Shown: positions 17,644-26,660, numbered from the stretch's first letter. The stretch: DNA of 64,000 bases from Streptosporangium pseudovulgare (GCF_014648055.1 NZ_BMQJ01000003.1:310001-374000), one strand, 5' to 3'. Numbers and translations are program-made. The notes: generated by a model not told the origin, from the sequence alone.

Positions 17644-18318
17644 CTACGGCCGGCCGTCCACCGTGACGGTGACCTTCTCGAAGCCCAGGCCGCCCAGCAT
17701 GCCCTGGAGCATGGCCTTGGTGTTCTGGTCGGCCCGGTCGCGCAGGTCGCTGGCCTGCGCGGCCTCGGCGATCTTCTTCTCGGCCAGCTGGTAGAGCTCG
17801 CGCTGGTCGGCCGGGGAGGACGACAGGAAGTCCTGGACCCGGTCGAACAGGCCGCGCTGCTGGGCGTAGACGTAGGACCGCCCGTTGTCGAGGTTGGGCT
17901 TCTCCAGCCGCGCGTGCGGCAGCTTCACCGTCACCTCCTTGCGGTCGGGCGAGACGGTCAGCGCGCCGGAGGACAGGCTGCCGAAGTCGACGTAGGCGTC
18001 GACGCCGCCGGCGCCCACGAAGAGGGTCCGGGTGCCCTTGACGGCGTCAGGCAGGAACGCGGCGTCCTTCTCCAGGTCGACGATGACCTGGAAGTTGCCG
18101 GTGGCCGCCTCGAAGCGGCTGAGGTCGTGGATCGACTGCAGCAGCGCGGGCTGGCTGCGGTCGATCGAGGTCTCGCCGAACGGGTTCAGCCGTGACCAGA
18201 CCAGCCAGGCCGCTCCGGCGACGATGGCCAGCGTGACGACGACCCCGGCGAGGAGGCGTAGGCCGCGCCCGCGACGTGGCGGGGACGCCCCGGGGGGTGC
18301 CTGTGGAGAAGCGTTCAC
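17644..18318 (-). CDS. DUF4230 family membrane-anchored protein
   Basis: This 224-residue protein has a Pro/Arg-rich N-terminus, one transmembrane helix (LLAGVVVTLAIVAGAAWLVW), and an extracytoplasmic domain with the DUF4230 pattern (LLQSIHDLSRFEAATGNFQV, RTLFVGAGGVDAYVDFG, VTVKLPHARLEKPNLD, then a Gln/Arg-rich C-terminal helix). GTG 18318 is supported by AAGGAG 7 nt upstream. The function is unknown. The gene follows the unrelated membrane-protein gene on the same strand with a 112-bp gap. Confidence 0.82.
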   Translation of the reverse strand: MNASPQAPPGASPPRRGRGLRLLAGVVVTLAIVAGAAWLVWSRLNPFGETSIDRSQPALLQSIHDLSRFEAATGNFQVIVDLEKDAAFLPDAVKGTRTLFVGAGGVDAYVDFGSLSSGALTVSPDRKEVTVKLPHARLEKPNLDNGRSYVYAQQRGLFDRVQDFLSSSPADQRELYQLAEKKIAEAAQASDLRDRADQNTKAMLQGMLGGLGFEKVTVTVDGRP

Positions 18319-18430
18319 GACGATCTCCTTCCCCCCACGGGGTCCTTCTCACGCCCGCCGGCCCGGCCGTGCCCCCGGAGGCCGCCCCGGATGCCGGGAC
18401 GGGAGCCGCCCGGCGGTCCGGCGGCGGGCC

Positions 18431-19849
18431 TCAGCGGTCCGGCGCGGCCGGCGCGGGCCGGCGGGCCGAGACGGCCGGGGCCGTCCGGGGGAGGGGCGGG
18501 GCGCCCGCGGCGGTGGGCGCCCCGCCCGGCGTTCCGTAGAGGGCGGACGCCTGGGGAGCCGGCCCGGCGGACGCCGGGTATCCGCCCTGGGCCGGCGCGG
18601 CCGGCTGCGTGACCTGCGGGACCTGCCCGCCGAAGTCGCCGCTCTGCAGCCCGCACCCGGCGAACCGGTCGTAGTGCGTCCGCAGCCAGTCGCGCCGCTG
18701 GGTGTCGGTGAGGCCCGCGAACCACGCGGCGGCGTACTGGTGCTCGGCCAGCGGCCCGCCGGGCAGCGGCCGGCCGGCCAGCCACGCGACCACGATGTCG
18801 CGGTACCCCTGGGCGGTGGTGCCGGCGCAGCGCGGGGCCAGGCCCTCGACGAACTCGGCGGCCGCCTGGTCGGCGAACCCGCTGGACAGGTCGTCCACGT
18901 GGATCGGCACCGAGCCCGGCGGCAGCGGGGCGTCCTCGCGCCGCGGGCGCTGCTCCAGCCGGGAGAACTCCCCGGGCGTCCCGGCCAGCCGGGAGGCGAT
19001 CCTGACGAACGCCGAACCCAGCTCGGGCAGCCCGTCGCGCATCCCTGGGTGCACGCAGACCATGATCGGCCACTCCTCGCAGCTGTAGACCACCCGCTGC
19101 GCGGTGACCGTCCGCGGCTCGTTGAGCAGCCGGGCCATCCCGGCCGCCGCGGCGAGCACGGCGAGCAGCGCGCCGGCCAGCGCGAGCGACTGGCGCGTCA
19201 CGACCGCGGCCCAGCCGAGCAGCAGCACCGCGCTGATGCCCAGCAGCCAGAACGTCTGGTCGGCGAACGCCGCCGTGCTCAGTCCCTGGAAGGGGTCGTA
19301 CGGCTCGCGCGTGGCCGGGGCGAGCCGGTCGGCCCAGGTCCCGCTCTGGGCGAGCCAGGCGAACAGGCCGTAACAGCCGAGCCCGGCGATCACCGGGGTG
19401 ATCGTCCAGGGCAGCAGCCACCCGGTCACCCAGCCGATGGCGACGTACAGCGCCAGCCCGGCCATCCCCATGAGCAGGCCGCTGGGCGGCAGCCGTCCGG
19501 ACTGCTCGCCGAGGATCGTCCGGACGGCGAGCACCAGCGCCGTCGCGGCGAACGCCACGGCCGGCACCGCCGCCACCGCCAGCGGCGTGCGCACCGCGCG
19601 CCAGGTGGTCGGCAGCCATCTGCCGCTCTCGCGCCGCCTGCGCACCGCCACCCAGGCGGCGAACGCCGCCGACACCGGCCCGGTCAGGCGGAGCGAGCCG
19701 ATCATGGCGACCACGGTGTTCTCCCAGGCTCCCACGCCGGGTATGAGGACGCTCCACGCCGCGGCCAGCCCCAGCACGAGCAGGACGGCGGCAGCCACCA
19801 ACGCGCTCTGCTGGAGTTCTTCGCGTGAAACGCCCCTGTGCTCACGCAC
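18431..19849 (-). CDS. Integral membrane protein of unknown function
   Basis: This 472-residue protein has about seven transmembrane helices in its first 240 residues. A soluble domain follows (CEEWPIMVCVHPGMRDGLPEL, with several Cys, and HYDRFAGCGLQSGDFG). The C-terminus is disordered and rich in Pro, Ala and Gly. The part CEEWPIMVCVHPGM resembles the soluble half of actinobacterial ABC-2-like membrane proteins, but no ATPase gene is adjacent. GTG 19849 lacks a Shine-Dalgarno sequence and overlaps the stop of a small upstream frame, so translational coupling is possible. Start uncertain. Confidence 0.68.
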   Translation of the reverse strand: MREHRGVSREELQQSALVAAAVLLVLGLAAAWSVLIPGVGAWENTVVAMIGSLRLTGPVSAAFAAWVAVRRRRESGRWLPTTWRAVRTPLAVAAVPAVAFAATALVLAVRTILGEQSGRLPPSGLLMGMAGLALYVAIGWVTGWLLPWTITPVIAGLGCYGLFAWLAQSGTWADRLAPATREPYDPFQGLSTAAFADQTFWLLGISAVLLLGWAAVVTRQSLALAGALLAVLAAAAGMARLLNEPRTVTAQRVVYSCEEWPIMVCVHPGMRDGLPELGSAFVRIASRLAGTPGEFSRLEQRPRREDAPLPPGSVPIHVDDLSSGFADQAAAEFVEGLAPRCAGTTAQGYRDIVVAWLAGRPLPGGPLAEHQYAAAWFAGLTDTQRRDWLRTHYDRFAGCGLQSGDFGGQVPQVTQPAAPAQGGYPASAGPAPQASALYGTPGGAPTAAGAPPLPRTAPAVSARRPAPAAPDR

Positions 19850-19931
19850 CGGCGTGCGTGGAACGCATCCACGCCGCGTCGGCCGGCCATGAGCTCGCGT
19901 GGCGCACGAGCGCCATCGGATCGTCGTTCAT
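19842..19931 (-). CDS. Possible 29-codon leader frame coupled to the membrane protein
   Basis: ATG 19931 follows a G-rich GGGGGGTG stretch and encodes MNDDPMALVRHASSWPADAA plus WMRSTHAGA. Its TGA lies within 8 nt of the GTG start of the downstream membrane protein, which has no Shine-Dalgarno sequence of its own. It could be a real small protein or a coupling frame. Confidence 0.38.
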   Translation of the reverse strand: MNDDPMALVRHASSWPADAAWMRSTHAGA

Positions 19932-20016
19932 CAAGCACCCCCCGTGCTGTGAATGTGCGGTGGCCGGTCCCCTCGGCAACCGGTCCGGCGTGCATCCCCC
20001 GCAGCCGGACTGAGAC

Positions 20017-20036
20017 GGCGCGGCTTTGGCCGCGCC
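20017..20036 (-). other. Short stem-loop in the divergent gap
   Basis: GGCGCGGC-TTTG-GCCGCGCC lies in the 313-bp region between the membrane protein and the divergent MarR gene. Its role is unknown; the rest of the gap shows only promoter-like sequence. Confidence 0.45.
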
Positions 20037-20150
20037 CTCACCATTCGATGTGGGAACCATAACTGAGCGTGACGTTTGGCGCCCGGGTTCTTGGTGAAGC
20101 GGTCAATCTTGTGACTCTACGTATACGGGCGAACCGGGATGAGCTCGCGC

Positions 20151-20156
20151 TACCGT
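20151..20156 (+). promoter_or_regulatory. -10 box of a leaderless marR promoter
   Basis: TACCGT lies 6 nt before GTG 20163, identical in layout to the box at 12153. Confidence 0.6.
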
Positions 20157-20162
20157 AGCTCT

Positions 20163-20672
20163 GTGGCTACAGGTCAGCTGAATCTGCCGTTCGACCCCAT
20201 CGAGCGAGCCGCCCGGACGTGGCGCGTTCACTTCGGGCCGTCCTCGGCCATGGCCGCCGTCACATCGATCATGAGAGCGCACCAGATCCTGCTCTCGCAA
20301 CTGGACACGCTACTCAAACCGCATGACTTGACCTTCGCCCGCTACGAGGCGCTGGTGCTGCTCACCTTCAGCAGGACCGGGTCGCTGCCGCTGTCGAGGA
20401 TCGGCGAGCGCCTGATGGTCCACCCCACGAGCGTGACCAACACCGTCGACCGGCTGGAGCGCGCCGGGCTGGTCCGGCGCATGCCCAACCCGCGCGACGG
20501 CCGGGGGGTGCTGGCCGAGATCACCGACAGGGGCCGGGAGGTCGTCGAGGGGGCCACCGCCGACCTGATGGCCGCCGGCTTCGCCATGACCATGTACGGC
20601 GAGGCCGAGCTGGAGGAGATGTTCGGCCTGCTCCGCACGCTGCGGGTGGCGGCCGGCGACTTCGCGGACTGA
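20163..20672 (+). CDS. MarR family regulator
   Basis: This 169-residue protein has the winged-helix core (DLTFARYEALVLLTFSRTGS, LPLSRIGERLMVHPTSVTNT, VDRLERAGLVRRMPNPRDGRG) between helices used for dimerisation. GTG 20163 is chosen because of the leaderless -10 box; an ATG 24 nt upstream is also in frame. It stands immediately before the mutase gene on the same strand, whose promoter carries a palindrome, so regulation of the mutase is a reasonable inference. Confidence 0.9.
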   Translation: MATGQLNLPFDPIERAARTWRVHFGPSSAMAAVTSIMRAHQILLSQLDTLLKPHDLTFARYEALVLLTFSRTGSLPLSRIGERLMVHPTSVTNTVDRLERAGLVRRMPNPRDGRGVLAEITDRGREVVEGATADLMAAGFAMTMYGEAELEEMFGLLRTLRVAAGDFAD

Positions 20673-20779
20673 GTCCCGGCTGGCCGTACGGCTCCCGCGC
20701 CCCTCCCGATGGCGGCCTCGCCTTCCCGGCGAGGGCACCCGCGTCTTCCCGGGGCGGCTCCCGTTTCTTCCCCCGTGCC

Positions 20780-20810
20780 TTGACCGGAAATTATTAGGAC
20801 GTCCTAGTAT
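20780..20810 (+). promoter_or_regulatory. Mutase promoter with 12-bp palindrome
   Basis: TTGACC (20780-20785) and TAGTAT (20805-20810) are separated by 19 bp. A perfect palindrome TAGGACGTCCTA at 20795-20806 runs from the spacer into the -10 box, the usual place for a repressor operator. The predicted leader is about 115 nt long. Confidence 0.65.
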
Positions 20811-20934
20811 CTCTCCTAGGGGGTGTCCCGGGTCCAGTCCGTCACGAGCGGCGGTCCGCCGGCGTCCTCCACGAGGCCACGAGCCACGAGGCCACAAGCC
20901 GCACACGAGCCGCGAGCCGTACAAGGGAGTGGGC

Positions 20935-22602
20935 ATGAACGCCGAGGAGATCGAGGCAGGGCGGGCGCGCTGGCAGGCGCGGTTCTACCAGACGGCCAGG
21001 CGGCCGACGGAGTTCCGGACCCTGTCGGGGCTGGAGGTGGAGCCCGTCTACGGGCCCCAGAACGACGACCCGCGGATGGAGCGCATCGGCTGGCCGGGGG
21101 AGTACCCGTTCACCCGCGGCCTGCACGCCACCGGCTACCGCGGCAAGACCTGGACCATCCGGCAGTTCGCCGGGTTCGGCAACGCACGGCAGACCAACGA
21201 GCGCTACAAGATGATCCTCGCCGCGGGCGGCGGCGGGCTGAGCGTCGCCTTCGACATGCCGACGCTGATGGGCCGCGACTCCGACGACCCGCGCTCGCTC
21301 GGCGAGGTGGGCCACTGCGGCGTGGCGATCGACTCCGCGCTCGACATGGACCTGCTCTTCGACGGCATCCCGCTCGGCGACATCACCACCTCGATGACGA
21401 TCAGCGGCCCGGCCGTGCCGATCTTCTGCATGTACGTCGTCGCCGCCGAGCGGCAGGGCGTGCCGGTCGGCAGGCTGAACGGCACGCTGCAGACCGACAT
21501 CTTCAAGGAGTACATCGCCCAGAAGGAGTGGCTGTTCGCCCCCGAGCCGCACCTGCGGCTGATCGGCGACCTGATGGAGTACTGCGCCGCCGAGATCCCG
21601 GCCTACAAGCCGCTCAGCGTGTCCGGCTACCACATCCGCGAGGCCGGCTCCACGGCCGCGCAGGAGCTGGCCTTCACCCTGGCGGACGGGTTCGGCTACG
21701 TGGAGCTCGGCCTGTCGCGGGGCCTGGACGTCGACGTCTTCGGGCCCGGCCTGTCCTTCTTCTTCGACGCGCACATCGACTTCTTCGAGGAGATCGCCAA
21801 GTTCCGGGCGGCGCGGCGGATCTGGGCGCGCTGGATGCGCGACGTCTACGGCGCCAAGACCGACAAGGCCCAGTGGCTGCGCTTCCACACCCAGACCGCC
21901 GGGGTCTCCCTCACCGCGCAGCAGCCGTACAACAACGTGGTGCGCACCGCCGTCGAGGCGCTCGCGGCCGTGCTCGGCGGCACCAACTCGCTGCACACCA
22001 ACGCCCTGGACGAGGTCCTCGCGCTGCCCTCGGAGAAGGCCGCCGAGATCGCGCTGCGCACCCAGCAGGTGATCATGGAGGAGACCGAGGTCGTCAACGT
22101 CGCCGACCCCCTCGGCGGCTCGTGGTACGTCGAGGCGCTCACCGACCGGATCGAGGCCGAGGCCGAGGCGATCTTCCAGAAGATCCGCGACATGGGCTCC
22201 GACGGGACGATGACCTCCGGCATCCTGCGCGGCATCGAGGACGGCTGGTTCATGACCGAGATCGCCGAGGCCGCCTTCGACTACCAGCGCAAGCTGGAGA
22301 AGGGCGACAAGCGGATCGTCGGGGTCAACTGCCACACCTCCTCCGTCGAGGAGCCGCTGGAGATCCTGCGGGTCAGCCACGAGGTCGAGCGCGAGCAGAA
22401 CCGCGTCCTCGCCGACCGCCGCGCCGCCCGCGACCGGAAGACCGTCGACGCGGCGCTGGCCGAGATGACGCGGGTCGCCGCCGGTGAGGGCAACCTCATC
22501 CCGCCGATGCTGGACGCGGTCCGCGCCGAGGCCACGCTGGGCGAGATCTGCGACGCCCTGCGCGGGGTGTGGGGCGTCTACAGCGAGCCCGCCCGCTTCT
22601 GA
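20935..22602 (+). CDS. icmA: Isobutyryl-CoA mutase-type large subunit (adenosylcobalamin-dependent)
   Basis: This 555-residue protein is a catalytic large subunit of a B12-dependent acyl-CoA mutase without its own B12-binding domain. The TIM-barrel hallmarks are present ([62 protein letters not shown]). Substrate-specifying positions carry Phe78 and Gln196, as in IcmA (Phe80, Gln198), rather than the Tyr and Arg of methylmalonyl-CoA mutase. That indicates isobutyryl/n-butyryl-CoA interconversion. The small B12-binding subunit is not in this window. ATG 20935 is 6 nt after an alternative GTG. Confidence 0.92.
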   Translation: MNAEEIEAGRARWQARFYQTARRPTEFRTLSGLEVEPVYGPQNDDPRMERIGWPGEYPFTRGLHATGYRGKTWTIRQFAGFGNARQTNERYKMILAAGGGGLSVAFDMPTLMGRDSDDPRSLGEVGHCGVAIDSALDMDLLFDGIPLGDITTSMTISGPAVPIFCMYVVAAERQGVPVGRLNGTLQTDIFKEYIAQKEWLFAPEPHLRLIGDLMEYCAAEIPAYKPLSVSGYHIREAGSTAAQELAFTLADGFGYVELGLSRGLDVDVFGPGLSFFFDAHIDFFEEIAKFRAARRIWARWMRDVYGAKTDKAQWLRFHTQTAGVSLTAQQPYNNVVRTAVEALAAVLGGTNSLHTNALDEVLALPSEKAAEIALRTQQVIMEETEVVNVADPLGGSWYVEALTDRIEAEAEAIFQKIRDMGSDGTMTSGILRGIEDGWFMTEIAEAAFDYQRKLEKGDKRIVGVNCHTSSVEEPLEILRVSHEVEREQNRVLADRRAARDRKTVDAALAEMTRVAAGEGNLIPPMLDAVRAEATLGEICDALRGVWGVYSEPARF

Positions 22603-22635
22603 GAGCCACCGCTGGGAGCCACCGCTGGGAGCCGC

Positions 22636-22679
22636 CGCCTCCCTCCGGGCCCGCCGTGGAGCGGGCCCGGAGGGAGGCG
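22636..22679 (+). terminator. 19-bp stem-loop after the mutase
   Basis: Arms 22636-22654 and 22661-22679 (CGCCTCCCTCCGGGCCCGC and its complement) flank a 6-nt loop. No T tract. Two copies of GAGCCACCGCTGG precede it. Confidence 0.75.
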
Positions 22680-22731
22680 AACCCAGGGTGGCGATTCTGC
22701 GCGGCCTGCGGGATACGGCAGGATTGGAGTC

Positions 22732-23667
22732 ATGAGCCCAGCGGACTTCAAACGACCCGGATCGCTGTACGGTGCCGTGGATCTCGGCGCGCGCAAGCAG
22801 GCCATGGAGGCGCAGGCCAAGCGCGAGGCCGCCGCCCGGGAGGGCGGCGGGACCGCGGCGCAGGTGATCCACGCCGATGACGCCACCTTCGCGACGGAGG
22901 TCGTCGAACGCTCCATGAACAGCCTCGTGCTGCTGGAGCTCACGGTGACCCGCGCCGAGCAGGCCAAGGAGTACAGCCTGCTGCTGGACAAGCTGGCCGC
23001 CGAGAACGCCGGCCGGTGGGTCCTCGTCCGGGTGGACGTGGAGACCAGCCCGCAGATCGCGCAGGCCCTGCGGGTGCAGAACGTCCCCGCCCTCTACGCG
23101 ATCTTCCAGGGGCAGCCGGTGGCGGTCGCACCCGGCATCGCCACCGAGGAGCAGCTCCGCGACTGGCTGTCGCAGCTCATGCAGGCCCTGGCCCAGTACC
23201 TCCCGCCGCCCGGCGAGGGCGCCCCCGAGGGCGACCAGGCCGCCCCGGAGCCGCAGGCCGAGCCGGAGATCATCGCCGCCGAGCAGGCCATCGACGCCGG
23301 TGACCTCGACGGCGCCGTGGCCGCCTACGAGCGGCTGCTGGCCCGCTCCCCGAACGACGTGGACGCCAAGCTGGGCCTGGCCGGGCTCGGCCTGATCCGC
23401 CGGACCCAGGACGTCGACCCCGCCGACGTGCAGCGGCGCCTGGCCGACCCCGCCGACGTCGAGGCCCAGCTGCTGGCCGCCGACTTCGAGATGCTCTCCG
23501 GCGAGGTGGACGCCGCCTTCGACCGGCTCGTCGCGGTGGTGCGCCGCACCTCCGGCGAGGAGCGGGACCGGGCCCGCGTGCACCTGCTCGGGCTGTTCGA
23601 CACGCTGCCCGCCGAGGACCCGTCCCTCGCCCGGGCCCGGCGCAACCTCGCCAGCGCCCTCTTCTGA
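22732..23667 (+). CDS. YbbN-like thioredoxin-fold/TPR protein
   Basis: This 311-residue protein joins a thioredoxin fold (about residues 45-150, with VRVDVETSPQIAQALRVQNV and PALYAIFQGQPV) to TPR-like helices (AAYERLLARSPNDVDAKLGL onward). The redox CxxC is absent: the expected site reads LLELTVTRAEQ. It is therefore a non-redox co-chaperone type like E. coli YbbN/CnoX, which assists protein folding with DnaK/GroEL. The same family lies at the equivalent place in mycobacteria (Rv1324). An acidic linker separates the domains. Confidence 0.88.
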   Translation: MSPADFKRPGSLYGAVDLGARKQAMEAQAKREAAAREGGGTAAQVIHADDATFATEVVERSMNSLVLLELTVTRAEQAKEYSLLLDKLAAENAGRWVLVRVDVETSPQIAQALRVQNVPALYAIFQGQPVAVAPGIATEEQLRDWLSQLMQALAQYLPPPGEGAPEGDQAAPEPQAEPEIIAAEQAIDAGDLDGAVAAYERLLARSPNDVDAKLGLAGLGLIRRTQDVDPADVQRRLADPADVEAQLLAADFEMLSGEVDAAFDRLVAVVRRTSGEERDRARVHLLGLFDTLPAEDPSLARARRNLASALF

Positions 23668-23684
23668 GCGCGGCCGGGGACTCC

Positions 23685-23709
23685 CCGGGGCGCCCGGCGG
23701 GCGCCCCGG
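23685..23709 (+). terminator. 11-bp stem-loop after the YbbN-like gene
   Basis: CCGGGGCGCCC-GGC-GGGCGCCCCGG; no T tract. Confidence 0.6.
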
Positions 23710-23820
23710 ACGGAGTGCCGCCGGACGCTCCGGCCCCGGCACGGCGGACGCCGCCGGAAACCGGCCGACGCGGCGGGCGCGAAGAATGCTGAACGCGCTC
23801 CCACGGGGCATCAACCGGGC

Positions 23821-24450
23821 ATGCGGGTCGTCACCATCTCCGCGACGTACGGCACCGCCGGAAGCGTGATCGGTCCGGCGGTGGCCGGGCGCCTGGGTGT
23901 GCCCTTCGTGGACCGGGCGATCCCCGGCGAGGTGGCCGAGGTCCTCGGCTGCACGCTGGAGGAGGCCCTGGCCCGCGACGACCGGGCCGAGCACGGGCTG
24001 TCCATGCTGCTGTCGGGGGTCATGCGGCTCCCCGCCGTCACCTTCGGCGGCCTCGACGTCTATCTCCCCGGGGCGACGCCGCCGCTCCCTGAGGACTTCG
24101 TCACCCACACCGAGCGGGTGATCAGGCGGACGGCGCGCGAGCGGGGCGGGGTGTTCCTCGGCCGCGCCGCGGCGATCGTCCTGGCCGACCATCCCGGCGC
24201 GCTGCACGTGCGGCTGGACGCCCCGGTGACGCGCAGGGTCATCCAGACCGCGACGCTGACCGGAGTCTCCGAGGAGGAGGCGCGCAGGCTGGTGCGCGAC
24301 GCCGACCGGGCGCGGACCGCCTACGTCCGTCATTTCTACCGCGCCGACCCGGCCTCGGCGACGCTTTACCACCTCGTGCTCGACAGCACGACCATTCCGG
24401 TCGACACGTGCGTGGAGGTCATTGTGACCGCTTCGACAGCGCTGAGCTGA
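23821..24450 (+). CDS. Cytidylate kinase-like protein
   Basis: This 209-residue protein matches the cytidylate-kinase-like family. It starts MRVVTISATYGTAGSVIGPA, where the usual P-loop Gly-Lys-Ser/Thr is replaced by TAGSVI, so classic nucleotide-kinase activity is doubtful. GVFLGRAAAIVLADHPGALHV and VRLDAPVTRRVIQTATLTGV match the family's second half, including the LID-like region. It stands alone between YbbN and malic enzyme. Function unknown; the missing lysine is the main oddity. Confidence 0.75.
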   Translation: MRVVTISATYGTAGSVIGPAVAGRLGVPFVDRAIPGEVAEVLGCTLEEALARDDRAEHGLSMLLSGVMRLPAVTFGGLDVYLPGATPPLPEDFVTHTERVIRRTARERGGVFLGRAAAIVLADHPGALHVRLDAPVTRRVIQTATLTGVSEEEARRLVRDADRARTAYVRHFYRADPASATLYHLVLDSTTIPVDTCVEVIVTASTALS

Positions 24451-24527
24451 CCGGGGTGGGCCCGTTCACTCGTCAGGTGATGGCACGATGGATGCATCCT
24501 TGTAGCAAGTCAGTCGCAAAGGAGCGG

Positions 24528-25946
24528 ATGACTGTGGCCACCGTGCCGAGCGTGTCGTACTCCATCACCGTGCGCCTTGAGGTGCCGGCCGGCGGCAAGG
24601 CCGTCAGCCAGCTCACCCACGCAGTAGAGTCCGCCGGGGGTGTGGTCACCGCGCTCGACGTGACCACGGCCGGCCACGAGACCCTGCGCATCGACGTGAC
24701 CTGCGCGGCGAGGGACACCGAGCACGCACAGGCGATCGTCGACAACCTCGGCGAGGTCGAGGGCGTCGTCATCCACAAGGTCTCCGACCGCACCTTCCTC
24801 ATGCATCTCGGCGGCAAGATCGAGATGAAGTCGAAGGTGCCGCTGCGCAACCGTGACGAGCTGTCCATGGCCTACACCCCCGGCGTCGCCCGGGTCTCGA
24901 TGGCCATCGCCCGCAACCCCGAGGACGCCCGCCGCCTCACCATCAAGCGCAACAGCGTCGCCGTCGTCACCGACGGTTCGGCCGTGCTGGGCCTGGGCAA
25001 CATCGGCCCGGCCGCCGCGCTGCCGGTCATGGAGGGCAAGGCCGCGCTGTTCAAGCGGTTCGCCGACATCGACGCGTGGCCGATCTGCCTGGACACCCAG
25101 GACATCGATGAGATCGTGCGCACCGTCCAGCTCATCGCCCCCGGCTTCGGCGGCATCAACCTGGAGGACATCTCCGCGCCGCGCTGCTTCGAGGTGGAGC
25201 GGCGGCTGCGCGAGCTGCTGGACATCCCGGTCTTCCACGACGACCAGCACGGCACCGCGATCTGCGTGCTCGCCGCGCTCACCAACGCGCTGCGCGTGGT
25301 CGGCAAGGAGCTGGGCGAGGTCCGCATCACCCTCGCCGGCGCCGGCGCCGCGGGTACGGCGGTGCTGCGCCTGCTGATGGCCGCGGGCGCGCGCAACATG
25401 ATCGTCTGCGACTACCTCGGCGCGGTGCACGGCGGCCGCGACGACCTGGACGACACGCTGCGGTGGATCGCCGACCACACCAACGCCGAGGGCTACGCGG
25501 GCGACCTGCGCGGCGCGATCAAGGGCGCCGACGTGTTCATCGGCGTCTCCGCCCCGGGCATCCTCAGCGGCGACGACATCGCCACGATGGCCGACGACGC
25601 GGTGGTCTTCGCGCTGGCCAACCCCGAGCCCGAGATCTCCCCGGACGACGCCCGCGAGCACGCCGCGGTGGTCGCCACGGGCCGCTCCGACTACCCGAAC
25701 CAGATCAACAACGTTCTGGCCTTCCCCGGCGTCTTCCGCGGCCTGCTCGACGCCCAGGCCAACCTGGTCAGCGAGGAGATGCTGCTCGCGGCGGCCAAGG
25801 CTCTGGCCGCCGTCGTCACCGACGAGGAGCTGGGCCCGAACTACATCATCCCCAGCGTCTTCCACGCCGACGTGGCCGGCGCCGTCGCGGCGGCCGTGCG
25901 CGAGTCGGCGGGCGGCCGGGCGCGCAGCGGCATGACCGAGGCGTGA
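24528..25946 (+). CDS. NAD-dependent malic enzyme with N-terminal ACT domain
   Basis: This 472-residue enzyme oxidatively decarboxylates malate to pyruvate. An N-terminal ACT-like domain (residues 8-85, SITVRLEVPAGGKAVSQL onward) may bind an allosteric amino acid. The malic core follows: MAYTPGVARVS, NLEDISAPRCFEVERRL (metal ligands), HDDQHGTA and nucleotide-binding LAGAGAAGTAVLRLL. The C-terminus has NPEPEISPDDA and SDYPNQINNVLAFPG. ATG 24528 is only 3 nt after AAAGGAG; GTG 24534, 9 nt after it, is an equally good start. Without tests I cannot exclude NADP preference. Confidence 0.92.
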   Translation: MTVATVPSVSYSITVRLEVPAGGKAVSQLTHAVESAGGVVTALDVTTAGHETLRIDVTCAARDTEHAQAIVDNLGEVEGVVIHKVSDRTFLMHLGGKIEMKSKVPLRNRDELSMAYTPGVARVSMAIARNPEDARRLTIKRNSVAVVTDGSAVLGLGNIGPAAALPVMEGKAALFKRFADIDAWPICLDTQDIDEIVRTVQLIAPGFGGINLEDISAPRCFEVERRLRELLDIPVFHDDQHGTAICVLAALTNALRVVGKELGEVRITLAGAGAAGTAVLRLLMAAGARNMIVCDYLGAVHGGRDDLDDTLRWIADHTNAEGYAGDLRGAIKGADVFIGVSAPGILSGDDIATMADDAVVFALANPEPEISPDDAREHAAVVATGRSDYPNQINNVLAFPGVFRGLLDAQANLVSEEMLLAAAKALAAVVTDEELGPNYIIPSVFHADVAGAVAAAVRESAGGRARSGMTEA

Positions 25947-26053
25947 CCGGGGCGTAGGGTCTCTCCGCCCGCGGGACGATTCCCGGGCGGTTCGCGGAGA
26001 ATCCGGGCCGGGGTGAGCGGCGCGAAGCGGTCCGTACCCCTCATCATGGATGT

Positions 26054-26632
26054 ATGGCGGAAGCGATCTACGTCGGTGGGCTGCTGGTGGCCGCGCCGCA
26101 ACTCGACGACCCCAACTTCCGGCGCAGCGTCGTCCTGATCCTGGAGCACGACGCCGAGGGCGGCACCCTGGGCGTCGTGCTCAACCGGCCGAGTGACATC
26201 TCGGTGACGCAGGTGCTGCCGACCTGGGACACGATGGTCACCGGGCCGTCCGTGCTGTTCCAGGGCGGTCCCGTGCAGACCGACAGCGCCCTGGCGCTGG
26301 CCGCGGTCCCGAGCGGGCAGGAGCCGCTCGGCTGGCGGCGGTTGCACGCCGGCACCCCGGCGGTGTCGCGGCTGGGCACGGTCGACCTCGACGCCCCTCC
26401 GGAGATCCTCGCGGGTGAGATCGCCCAGATGCGGATCTTCGCGGGATACTCCGGATGGACCGCCGGGCAGCTGGAGGCCGAGATCGGGGAGGGCTCCTGG
26501 TACGTCGTGGACGCCGAACCCGGCGACACGTTCTACCCCGACCCCGGTTCGCTGTGGCGGGCGGTGCTGCGCCGCCAGCCGGGCGAGCTGGCCTACGTCG
26601 CGACCTGCCCCGACGACCCCTCCATGAACTAG
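26054..26632 (+). CDS. UPF0301 (YqgE/AlgH) family protein
   Basis: This 192-residue protein shows the family signature: GGLLVAAPQLDDPNFRRSVV, LILEHDAEGGTLGVVLNRPS, LFQGGPVQTDSALAL, and IFAGYSGWTAGQLEAEIGEG with GSWYVVDA. The family is widespread but its biochemical role is unsettled. It stands alone here, followed by the convergent TetR gene, with a weak imperfect stem-loop upstream at 25965-25990 behind the malic enzyme. Confidence 0.92.
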   Translation: MAEAIYVGGLLVAAPQLDDPNFRRSVVLILEHDAEGGTLGVVLNRPSDISVTQVLPTWDTMVTGPSVLFQGGPVQTDSALALAAVPSGQEPLGWRRLHAGTPAVSRLGTVDLDAPPEILAGEIAQMRIFAGYSGWTAGQLEAEIGEGSWYVVDAEPGDTFYPDPGSLWRAVLRRQPGELAYVATCPDDPSMN

Positions 26633-26660
26633 CCCGTACGGCCGCCGTCGCCGGCGGGGT

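Noticed and set aside
22604-22640. GAGCCACCGCTGG repeats behind the mutase as a cobalamin riboswitch
   Set aside because: The B12-related neighbours make this tempting, but it lies downstream of the mutase, is a simple two-copy repeat, and lacks the conserved riboswitch core and pseudoknot context.
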